From assembly GCA_039812545.1 (NCBI GenBank), contig JBDIAR010000096.1, positions 1 to 13,376 on the forward strand: DNA of 13,376 nucleotides, given 5' to 3'. Source of the stretch: JBDIAR01 sp039812545 (GTDB lineage Bacteria > Actinomycetota > Actinomycetes > Actinomycetales > Dermatophilaceae). The notes beneath the pieces were generated by a model. That model saw nothing but the letters and a program-made list of their open reading frames with translations. It was not told where the DNA came from and did no database searches. Every line of letters starts with the position of its first letter. Within the stretch, counting starts at the first letter, position 1. The position numbers and the translations under genes were made by a program. Shown in pieces: positions 6,116 through 12,761 of the stretch.

Positions 6116-6324
6116 GGGCCCTTTACCGCCTTCAGCGCATTGTCGAGCATGTCTTTCAGGGTGGGCCCGGCGAAGGCCCAGAGGGCGGTGACGATGCCGG
6201 CGGTCATCAAGGTGATCAGCACCCAGCCGGGCACGTCGCCGCGTTCGCGCTCCTCCTGGGTGACGGCGAGACGCCGGGTGAGCCACCGCTGGTGGGCGGC
6301 GATGCTGTGGACGAGATCCATCAT
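6112..6324 (-). CDS. Small pilin-like protein of the tad cluster (candidate Flp-type pilin)
   Basis: 70-aa protein with a basic N-terminal 28 residues, the turn ERGDVPGW, one hydrophobic helix (VLITLMTAGIVTALWAFAG, about 35-53) and a short amphipathic tail (PTLKDMLDNALKAVKGP). Its size, single helix and position between tadC and the tadE genes match the actinobacterial pilin-like position. The classical Flp site (Gly followed by Glu at +5) is absent: after the Gly of RGD the sequence runs D-V-P-G-W. It is therefore either a divergent prepilin or a non-processed membrane partner. It has the strongest ribosome site of the cluster and is separated from tadC by about 100 bp, consistent with higher output expected of a structural subunit. 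The first of two adjacent ATGs is used on spacing grounds. Confidence 0.72.
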   Translation of the reverse strand: MMDLVHSIAAHQRWLTRRLAVTQEERERGDVPGWVLITLMTAGIVTALWAFAGPTLKDMLDNALKAVKGP

Positions 6325-6331
6325 GAGGGTG

Positions 6332-6337
6332 CTCCTT
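6332..6337 (-). promoter_or_regulatory. Strong Shine-Dalgarno AAGGAG of the pilin-like gene
   Basis: AAGGAG lies seven bases before the ATG at 6324. It is the only near-perfect site in the tad cluster and contrasts with the 4-nt-overlap starts of the neighbouring genes. Confidence 0.85.
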
Positions 6338-6422
6338 TTCGGGGGTGGATCGGTACTTCGGACGGGGTTTGGACGTCAGGTCTTGGCGGTCGGTTGCGGA
6401 TACGGATGCGGCATCTGTCGCC

Positions 6423-7379
6423 TCACACGTTGATCTGGAACATGACCAGTCCGGGGAAGATGGCGAACAGGATGGTGACCGGCAGGACGAGGAAGACGAC
6501 GGGGATCATCATCGAGATCTCCTTCTTGCCCCCCGCCTCCATGACCGCGCGACGGCCGGTCTCCCGGACGTCCTGGGCCTGGGCACGCAGGACCTCGGCC
6601 AGCGGCGTGCCGCGCTCGACGGCTACGACCATCCCGTCGACGAACCTCGACAGGCTGACCAGCCCGGTCCGATCCGCGAGCCCGGCCAGGGCGGCCGGTA
6701 GGTTGGCGCCGGCGCGGGCGTCGGCCAGGCACATCCGCAACTCGCGGGCGAGTTCCCCACGAGACAACCGGCATACCCGCTCCAGCGCCCCGGTGGCACC
6801 TTCGCCGGCCGCCACGGCGAGCGCCAGGAGTTCGGCGACGGTGGGGAACTCGGCAAGCATCTGGCGTTCGCGGGAGTCGGCCTGGGCGGTCAGGCGCTGG
6901 TCGCGTAGGACGACCCCGCCGACCACGCCGACGAAGACCAGGGCCACCACGGCGGCCGGCCCGGCACCCCTGGTCGCCATGAACAGGATCGCCAGACCGA
7001 GTCCGCCCGCTCCCCCGACGACTCCCCACACGACTTGTTCGGCGCGGAAGGCATCGACATCGGGCACCTGACCGGCCCGCAACAACCGTCGACGCACGGA
7101 GGCGCCGCCGCCGAGAATGCGTTCGAGCCAGCGGGCCGAGTCGGCCATCGCCGGGCCGAGAATCCGCCCGAGCGCCATGACGAACCCGGACTGCGGCGCG
7201 CGGCGCGCCAGCAGCGAGGAGGGCGGCATGGCGTCGCGCAGGTAGGGGCCCATCCGTTCATCGAGCCCCGGCTGGCGGTTGACCGGCAGCCGCATCAGCA
7301 CGAGCGTGAGACCGCACGCGAAGAGCAGTCCGGCCAGTGCTCCGGCCAGCGAGAGATCACCCCAGATCTTGGCCGTCAT
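6423..7379 (-). CDS. tadC: Flp pilus inner-membrane platform protein TadC (type II secretion F domain)
   Basis: 318-aa polytopic protein. It has a hydrophobic helix at about 8-29, two more between about 115 and 159, a cytoplasmic type II secretion F domain (about 175-290) containing FPTVAELLALAVAAGEGATGALERV, and a final helix at about 289-313. The C-terminal motif RRAVMEAGGKKEISMMIP followed by VVFLVLPVTILFAIFPG is characteristic of TadC. With TadB it forms the membrane platform on which the CpaF ATPase acts to extrude pilin. The ATG at 7379 overlaps the tadB stop by 4 nt (ATGA). The much longer open frame reaching 8192 is an antiparallel-phase shadow of tadB. The gene is followed by a ~100-bp gap before the pilin-like gene. 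Confidence 0.93.
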   Translation of the reverse strand: MTAKIWGDLSLAGALAGLLFACGLTLVLMRLPVNRQPGLDERMGPYLRDAMPPSSLLARRAPQSGFVMALGRILGPAMADSARWLERILGGGASVRRRLLRAGQVPDVDAFRAEQVVWGVVGGAGGLGLAILFMATRGAGPAAVVALVFVGVVGGVVLRDQRLTAQADSRERQMLAEFPTVAELLALAVAAGEGATGALERVCRLSRGELARELRMCLADARAGANLPAALAGLADRTGLVSLSRFVDGMVVAVERGTPLAEVLRAQAQDVRETGRRAVMEAGGKKEISMMIPVVFLVLPVTILFAIFPGLVMFQINV

Positions 7380-8245
7380 CGCAGCACCCGCTGATCCTCG
7401 GGGAGGCGACCGATCCGGATCATCAACCGATAGGCGACGATGCTGACGCCCGCGCCGATGAGCAGGACGAGCGTGCCGGCCGGGGTCGAGTATGCCGACA
7501 GGGACTCTCCGCGGGTGGCCAGCATCGCGAGCACCACCCAGGGGGCACCGCAGGCCAGTCGGGCGGCGTTGACGGTCCAGCTCTGCCGGGTTTCGAGTTC
7601 GGCGCGGGTCTGGGAGTCTTCCCGAAGGAATGACGACAAGGTTCGCAGCAGCTTGCCGAGGTCCGAACCACCGACCTCGCGGGCGATCCGCAGCGACTCC
7701 ACCAGCCGGTCCCCGACCGGGTCGGCCAATCGGTCCTTGAGCCGGTCGAGGCAGTCGTGGAAGCGGCCGGTCGTGCGGTAGTCCTCGGCGAAGGCCCCGA
7801 ATGCCGGGCGCAATTCCTCGGGTCCTCGGATCGCGAGTTGGGACAGCGCCTCGGGCAGTGCCAGACCGGCCCGCACGGCGGAGGCGACATTGTCGACGGC
7901 GTCGGGCCACAGGTCGCGCAACACCCCGCGCCGCCTGCGGGCCCGGGACTGAACGACGGCGAACGGGAGCCAGGCGGCGATGGCGGCGAAGCACAGCGAC
8001 ACGGTGAAGACCTGGGTGAGCGCGAAGAACATCACCAGCACGATGAACCCCGCGGCGATCGAGGCGGTGACCAGATGGTTCGGCGTGATGGAGTCGTACC
8101 CGGCCTGTTTGAGCAGGTCGGAGGCCCGGTCCTTCAGGCTCGGCCCCTTGACGACCGCCTCGCGCGGGTCGGTCGCCGGCCACATCGACCACCAGATGCA
8201 GTAGACCCCGGCGCCGAGCAGCAGCCCGATGGCCAGGGCGCTCAC
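7376..8245 (-). CDS. tadB: Flp pilus inner-membrane platform protein TadB (type II secretion F domain)
   Basis: 289-aa protein with an N-terminal helix (about 3-19), two helices at about 59-98, and a type II secretion F domain (about 111-240). That domain begins DLWPDAVDNVASAVRAGLAL and contains the conserved LVESLRIAREVGGSDLGKLL. Hydrophobic segments near 228-243 and 257-275 follow. It is the partner of TadC in the inner-membrane platform of a Flp/Tad system. The start is a GTG at 8245, 13 bp after the cpaF stop. A GAGGA ribosome site (8260-8256) overlaps the end of cpaF, at a somewhat long spacing of ten bases. Tight packing supports co-transcription with cpaF and tadC. Confidence 0.93.
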   Translation of the reverse strand: MSALAIGLLLGAGVYCIWWSMWPATDPREAVVKGPSLKDRASDLLKQAGYDSITPNHLVTASIAAGFIVLVMFFALTQVFTVSLCFAAIAAWLPFAVVQSRARRRRGVLRDLWPDAVDNVASAVRAGLALPEALSQLAIRGPEELRPAFGAFAEDYRTTGRFHDCLDRLKDRLADPVGDRLVESLRIAREVGGSDLGKLLRTLSSFLREDSQTRAELETRQSWTVNAARLACGAPWVVLAMLATRGESLSAYSTPAGTLVLLIGAGVSIVAYRLMIRIGRLPEDQRVLR

Positions 8246-8258
8246 CGGTCTGCCGTCC

Positions 8259-9497
8259 TCATTCGGGGGCCTCCTGCTTGAGGAGCTCGGTCAGGTCGTA
8301 CCCGGCCCGCTCGAAGCGTTCCGGGTGCGGCGGGAACCCGTCGGCGCGCCGCAGCAACCCGCCGCGACGCTTGAAGATCTCCGCGGTCTCGATGACATCG
8401 CCCTCAGCCCGGCCGGGCACCGCGATGATCTCCCGGACCCGACGCTGACCGTCCAGTTCCAAGGCGGTGTGCACGACGATGTCGACGCTGGCTGCCACGG
8501 TCGGGACGACGAACTTGGAGCTGACGTTCTCCCCCGCCAGCAGCGGCAGGGTGCACATCTTGGTGATCGCCTCGCGGGCGCTGTTGGCGTGCAGCGAACA
8601 CATGCCGGGTAGACCGGAGTTCAACGCGATGAGCAGGTCCAGGCTCTCGGCCTGACGCACCTCGCCGACGATGATCCGCGAGGGCCGCATCCGCAGCGCC
8701 TCCTTGACCAGGCGGCGCAACGGGACCTCCCCGGTGCCCTCCAGGCTCGGCTGACGGCACTGCATACTGGCCACGTCCCGCAACGGGATCCGCAGCTCGA
8801 AAACCTCCTCGCAGGTGATCACCCGCTCGCGGGGCGGGATCGCCGCAGCCAGGCAGTTGAGCATCGTCGTCTTGCCGGCCTGGGTGCCGCCGGCGACGAG
8901 GATGTTCAACCCGGACGCGACAGCGGCGGCGAGGAAGGCGGCCGACTGGCGGGTCAGCGTCCCGAGGGCGACGAGGTCGTCGAGGTGGTCGGCCTTGACG
9001 ACGAACTTGCGGATGTTGACGTTCCAGTGCTCGCGGGTGATGTCGGGGATGACCACGTGCAACCGGCTGCCGTCGCTCAGCGTGGCGTCGACGAACGGGG
9101 AACTCAGGTCGACCCGCCGCCCGGACGACTTGAGCATCCGCTCGACGAGGTCGCGCACCTCGTCCGGCTGCAAGATCGTGGTGGTCAGCTCGGAGCGGCC
9201 GCCGCGGGCGATGAAGACCTTGCTCGGCTCGTTGATCCAGATCTCTTCGACCTGTGGGTCGTCGAAGTAGGGCTGCAGCGGGCCGTACCCGCCGACGACG
9301 TCCATGATCGACTTGACGGCCTCGTCGAGGTCCGGCAGCGTCGGCAGACCGCCTTGCAGCGAGCGCGATTCGTAGTCGTCGACGGCGTCGCGTACCAACC
9401 GGTCCAGGTCACGGCGATCGCGCGTGGGATCGATGCCCGAGCGTCGGATCAGCTCGCGCACTTCCTCGCGGATCTGCGTCATCGCGTCGACAGACAC
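8259..9497 (-). CDS. cpaF: Tad/Flp pilus assembly ATPase CpaF (TadA)
   Basis: 412-aa hexameric secretion ATPase of the GspE/VirB11 superfamily that powers pilus extrusion at the cytoplasmic membrane. The N-terminal domain runs to about 190 and includes SIMDVVGGYGPLQPYFDD and VEEIWINEPSKVFIARGG. Walker A is GGTQAGKTT at 203-211 (K209). The Asp-box equivalent is ITCEEVFELRIPLRD and the Walker B region is RPSRIIVGEVRQAESLDLL (E269). The His box is SLHANSAREAITKM around 301-314. The Gln in Walker A and the CEE sequence are usual in actinobacterial members. The GTG at 9497 has GGGGGA six bases upstream and is preferred; extending to 9623 adds a low-quality Gly/Arg-rich leader, and an internal ATG at 9482 lacks a ribosome site. 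It is the first gene of the cluster. No tadZ, secretin or prepilin peptidase gene lies nearby. Confidence 0.95.
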   Translation of the reverse strand: MSVDAMTQIREEVRELIRRSGIDPTRDRRDLDRLVRDAVDDYESRSLQGGLPTLPDLDEAVKSIMDVVGGYGPLQPYFDDPQVEEIWINEPSKVFIARGGRSELTTTILQPDEVRDLVERMLKSSGRRVDLSSPFVDATLSDGSRLHVVIPDITREHWNVNIRKFVVKADHLDDLVALGTLTRQSAAFLAAAVASGLNILVAGGTQAGKTTMLNCLAAAIPPRERVITCEEVFELRIPLRDVASMQCRQPSLEGTGEVPLRRLVKEALRMRPSRIIVGEVRQAESLDLLIALNSGLPGMCSLHANSAREAITKMCTLPLLAGENVSSKFVVPTVAASVDIVVHTALELDGQRRVREIIAVPGRAEGDVIETAEIFKRRGGLLRRADGFPPHPERFERAGYDLTELLKQEAPE

Positions 9498-9752
9498 GCC
9501 TCGTCCCCCTACCCCCCGGATAAACCCGCCGCCGCGTGCGACGGGTGTCGATGCCATCGCAGAGCCGACAGCTTCGATGCCAAACGACGGTAACACTTTG
9601 GATAACTTCGCGGGCTTTGGCAAGTCGAACTATTCCGCTGTGGACAAACTCACGCCAACGGAACACGACCAAACCCACCAAGACCGACAAAAGACGCTCA
9701 AGCCGCATACCGCCCTAAAACGGGCCAGAAGCCCCCGCAACCCAGAACGGCT
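9498..9752. other. Non-coding region upstream of the tad cluster
   Basis: No gene is supported here. The part at about 9590-9720 is clearly richer in A/T than its surroundings and is the likely promoter zone for cpaF. Two DnaA-box-like nonamers read on the minus strand: TTGTCCACA (9647-9639), identical to the box favoured in high-GC actinobacteria, and TTATCCAAA (9605-9597), one mismatch from TTATCCACA. I could not fix a convincing -35/-10 pair. Open frames across this stretch show no family resemblance or ribosome site. Confidence 0.5.
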
Positions 9753-9840
9753 GCCCTGACAATTTCGCCCGATCGGGCGATTTCCGGGTCCGATCCGGCC
9801 GGGCGCCCTGACAATTTCGCCCAATCGGGCGATTTCCGGG
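9753..9840. repeat. Two 36-bp direct repeats, each carrying a 16-bp palindrome
   Basis: Copies occupy 9753-9788 and 9805-9840, offset by 52 bp, and differ by a single base. Each begins GCCCTGACAATTTC and ends GATTTCCGGG. The centre of copy 1 is the perfect palindrome TCGCCCGATCGGGCGA (9765-9780); in copy 2 one base changes the centre to CCAATCGG. The pair lies just downstream of the pullulanase stop and upstream of the tad promoter zone. Possible roles are a transcription end for pulA, a two-site operator for the tad cluster, or a dispersed genomic repeat. The sequence alone does not decide. Confidence 0.8.
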
Positions 9841-9873
9841 GTCCGGGCGGGGCCGGGCGAGGCGATACCGGCG

Positions 9874-12552
9874 TCAGTACACCAGCACCGCAACCGTGCG
9901 CGCCGGGATCGTCAGGACGCCCGCCGACTCATCCCAGGTGGTCCGCCGAACGACCGGATCCAGACCCGTCTCGTGAACCCGCGCCAGCCGCAGCCCCACC
10001 CCGGCCAACGAGGGCACCCGCTGCTCCTGCCGCGCGGGAGTCGCGTTGAACACCACGAGCACACCGTCCAGGTCGGGGTCGACGTCCTGACCGATCCGGT
10101 CGTCGATGTGCATGACGATGACCCCGCCGATCGCGTCGGGCGTCCCGGACACCGGGAACTGGACCTTCGCGCAGATCAGGTCGGCGCTGCCGAGCCGGAA
10201 CAGCCGGGTCGAATACCGCAGCCGCAACAGGTCCCGGGCCATCGCCGCCGCCGCGACGCCGTCCTCCGGGAAGGGGCGCAGCCGCGGATCGGCGAGCAGC
10301 GGACGGTGGTACTCCCAACGACCGCCGTTCTCCGGCCGGGGCGGCAGCCCGCGCCCGAACCCGTTGTCGCACACCGTCCAGTCCAGCCGGTTGAACCAGT
10401 CCCCGCTGTCGTAGCTGTTGCAGTCCAGACTCTTGCTGCGCAGCAGGTCGGCGCCGGCATGCCACATGACCGGGGTCTGCGCGAGCGTGGCGAACGCGAG
10501 CGCGACCGCGTTCATCCGCACCCGGTCGGGCATGGCGACCTGTCGGGCCAGTTTCAGCGCCATCGCGTCGAACAGGGTCTCGTTGTCGTGGGCGTCGACA
10601 TACGTGAGGACCTCGTCGGGCTGGCTCGCGTATGCCGCGGGGACAGATCCGTACCGCACGTCGGCGCCGCTCACCTCACGTCCCGAGGCACTGCGGAACC
10701 GGTATGCCGTGAGGTTGCCGGCCAGCCCGAGCATCACCAGGTCGCTGTCGCCGGCCAGCCGCCACCAGGCGTCGTCGTTGACCGTAGCGTCGTTGGGTTC
10801 GGTGCCCAGACCCGTCCCGAGCCCCTGCCGGCGCGGGTCACCGTCGGCATACCCGCCGCCGCGCACCGCGTCCCGCAACCGGTCGGAGAAGGTCGCGATC
10901 GAGGTGCCCGCCAGCGAACCCTGCCGGGCCTGGTCGAAGAGTGCGTCCCCGGCGACCTCACCGAAGCTCCAACCCTCGCCGTAGAGGTGGATGCTCGCGC
11001 CGTCCACGCCGTCCGACTCCAGGGTGAGCGCGTCCAGCGCGGCGCGCACCGCCGCCATCTGCTGGGTCGAGTGGAACCCCATCAGATCGAACCGGAATCC
11101 GTCGACGTGGTACAGCCGCGCCCAGGACACCACGGCGTCGACCATGAGCTTGCCGGCCATGATCCGTTCGGTCGCGACATTGGCTCCGGCGGCGCTGCGG
11201 TGGATCGCCCCGTCTTGGTCGAGCCGGTGGTAGTACCCGGGCACGATCCGGTCGAGGATCGACTGGCGGTCCTGTCCACCGGTGTGAGTGTGGTTGAACA
11301 CCTGGTCCATGACGACGCGCAACCCCGCGCCGTGGAGCGCGCCGACCATCTCGCGCACTTCGGCGATCCGCGAACCTCCTTCTGCCGCTTCGTTGCTCGA
11401 TGCGTAGCTGCCCTCGGGGGCGAGCCAGTGCACCGGGTCGTATCCCCAGTTGTACGCATCCCGACCCGCCACCTCGACGACTCGCGCCTGCTGCTCCTCA
11501 CCGTCGGGCGGCATACCGGACAGGTCGCCGGGGGTATGCCAGGTCGTGCGGTCCTCGTCGACGGAGCCGAAATCGAAGCAGGGCAACAACTGCACCGCCG
11601 TCATCCCGGCCTCGGCCAACGACCGGAGGTGGCGCATCCCCTGACCGTCCTGGGTGAACGCCAAGTAGGTGCCGCGCAATTCGTCCGGGACGAGTTCGTC
11701 GCTCGCCGAGAAGTCCCGGATGTGCAACTCGTATGCCGATGCGTCGACGAACCGGTCCAGCGGCGGCGAGGGATTGCGCAGCCACGGCGTCGGCCGCCAC
11801 CGCGGATCCCTCGGGTCGACGATGACGGAGTGGGTCCCGTTCAGGGTCAACGCAATCGAGTAGGGATCGGTGACCCGGTTGGTTTCGAACCGACCGGTCT
11901 GCGGCGCGTACACGCGGACCTCGTAGAGGTACCGCGAGTCGATGGCCGCGCTCGTCAGGTCGGCCTCCCACACCCCGGAGTCGGCGCGACTCATCGGAAC
12001 GCGGGTCTCCCGCCCCGGTAGTGGCTCCTCCGGGGCCGGCGGCCACACCAACGCGATCACCGACAACGCGGTCGGAGCCCAAACCCGCAGTGCCACACCG
12101 CTGGAGCGCACGACCGGCCCGAGATCGACGGAGCGGGCCCGCGTCCCGTACACATCGTCCAGCAGCAGACAGGTCTGTACGCCGGTGGCATACCGGTCGC
12201 GGGCGGACAGCGCCAGAGAGCATCGGATGAGTTCGTCGAGATGCTGCAGCAGATCCGGCCCGGGCGCGAAGGTCAGGTGGCCGGCCAGTTGGCGGTGGAC
12301 CTCGATGAGGTCGGCGGATGCCGGTCCGGTGTAGGTGAGTGCGCCACTTCGGCCGCCGACGACGGTCGTCCCCTCGATGTGTTGTTCGCCGGTGTCGGAC
12401 CAGTGGAGTTGCCAATCGAGTTCGCCCGCACCGTCGCGCCACTGCTCGGGCAGCACCCATCGCGGCAGACAGATGACCGAGGGCGTGACCCATAAGGCGC
12501 TGGCCGGTTGGGCGACCCGCGCCCACGCCGGACTGCTGGATTCGGTCGCCAT
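9874..12552 (-). CDS. pulA: Pullulanase-type alpha-1,6-glucosidase (GH13 debranching enzyme)
   Basis: 892-aa enzyme that hydrolyses alpha-1,6 branch points of glycogen, starch or pullulan-derived dextrins. Order of parts: N-terminal beta domains (about 1-150), a CBM48-like early-set domain (about 150-255, SGVALRVWAPTALSVIALVW), the catalytic (beta/alpha)8 barrel, and a C-terminal beta domain. The pullulanase signature YNWGYDP is at 367-373. The four GH13 regions are VVMDQVFNHT (413-422), DGFRFDLMG (484-492, nucleophile D489), YGEGW (524-528, acid/base E526) and YVDAHDNET (651-659, D656). There is no signal peptide, so it is cytoplasmic, as expected for glycogen or imported maltodextrin breakdown. 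The ATG at 12552 has GAGGAG six bases upstream; a GTG at 12654 would add 34 residues encoded by hairpin-forming DNA and is rejected. No other glycogen gene is adjacent. Confidence 0.95.
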   Translation of the reverse strand: MATESSSPAWARVAQPASALWVTPSVICLPRWVLPEQWRDGAGELDWQLHWSDTGEQHIEGTTVVGGRSGALTYTGPASADLIEVHRQLAGHLTFAPGPDLLQHLDELIRCSLALSARDRYATGVQTCLLLDDVYGTRARSVDLGPVVRSSGVALRVWAPTALSVIALVWPPAPEEPLPGRETRVPMSRADSGVWEADLTSAAIDSRYLYEVRVYAPQTGRFETNRVTDPYSIALTLNGTHSVIVDPRDPRWRPTPWLRNPSPPLDRFVDASAYELHIRDFSASDELVPDELRGTYLAFTQDGQGMRHLRSLAEAGMTAVQLLPCFDFGSVDEDRTTWHTPGDLSGMPPDGEEQQARVVEVAGRDAYNWGYDPVHWLAPEGSYASSNEAAEGGSRIAEVREMVGALHGAGLRVVMDQVFNHTHTGGQDRQSILDRIVPGYYHRLDQDGAIHRSAAGANVATERIMAGKLMVDAVVSWARLYHVDGFRFDLMGFHSTQQMAAVRAALDALTLESDGVDGASIHLYGEGWSFGEVAGDALFDQARQGSLAGTSIATFSDRLRDAVRGGGYADGDPRRQGLGTGLGTEPNDATVNDDAWWRLAGDSDLVMLGLAGNLTAYRFRSASGREVSGADVRYGSVPAAYASQPDEVLTYVDAHDNETLFDAMALKLARQVAMPDRVRMNAVALAFATLAQTPVMWHAGADLLRSKSLDCNSYDSGDWFNRLDWTVCDNGFGRGLPPRPENGGRWEYHRPLLADPRLRPFPEDGVAAAAMARDLLRLRYSTRLFRLGSADLICAKVQFPVSGTPDAIGGVIVMHIDDRIGQDVDPDLDGVLVVFNATPARQEQRVPSLAGVGLRLARVHETGLDPVVRRTTWDESAGVLTIPARTVAVLVY

Positions 12553-12579
12553 GGCTGGCTCCTCGGCTCGGGTCCGGGC

Positions 12580-12693
12580 ACGCCCACGGCAGGCGGTCCC
12601 CCGGGTGCCGTGGGCGTCGATTCCCTGATTCCTCAACGGTACTGCCTGCGTCACCGGCTCGGGCAGGCAGAAGGTCCCCCGGGGCCGTTGAGG
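12580..12693 (-). promoter_or_regulatory. Structured leader upstream of pullulanase (one long hairpin plus a nested stem)
   Basis: On the minus-strand transcript, 9-bp arms (12693-12685 and 12639-12631, CCTCAACGG/CCGTTGAGG) enclose an inner 8-bp stem (12670-12663 and 12649-12642, CTGCCTGC/GCAGGCAG). Next comes a perfect 12-bp hairpin (12617-12606 with 12591-12580, arms ACGCCCACGGCA/TGCCGTGGGCGT) with a 14-nt loop. This ends about 16 bases before the GAGGAG ribosome site. Both structures carry the same CCGGGGGACC string. The region may be a regulatory 5' UTR or a pair of terminator-like hairpins after the glycosylase gene. It does not resemble any riboswitch class whose consensus I can recall. 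Confidence 0.5.
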
Positions 12694-12745
12694 TCCGCGT
12701 CACTACCTCTCCCCCGGCGGCGCCGCCGACGGGGCCCGCCGGCTC

Positions 12746-12761
12746 GACCGCCAAGGCGGTC
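12746..12761 (-). terminator. Hairpin at the stop codon of the DNA glycosylase gene
   Basis: GACCGCC-TT-GGCGGTC, a perfect 7-bp stem with a 2-nt spacer, begins within the TGA stop. A second GC-only palindrome, CGGCGGCGCCGCCG (12715-12728), follows downstream. The position fits an actinobacterial terminator without a U-tract. Confidence 0.5.

Noticed and set aside
6423..8192. 589-aa version of TadC suggesting a TadB-TadC fusion
   Set aside because: The extra N-terminal part is an out-of-frame shadow of tadB, not a fused domain. tadB is intact in its own frame and ends with an ATGA overlap at the tadC start.
9753..9840. CRISPR array
   Set aside because: Only two repeat units with a 16-bp gap that itself shows partial similarity; no further repeats and no cas genes.
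9973..12021. 682-aa plus-strand open frame
   Set aside because: It runs antisense through pulA, has His/Gln/Pro/Arg-rich composition without recognisable domains, and lies opposite intact GH13 motifs. Long antisense frames are expected at this GC content.
12553..12654. 34-residue N-terminal extension of pullulanase
   Set aside because: It is encoded by hairpin-forming DNA, has no ribosome site at the GTG, and the ATG at 12552 has an ideal GAGGAG.
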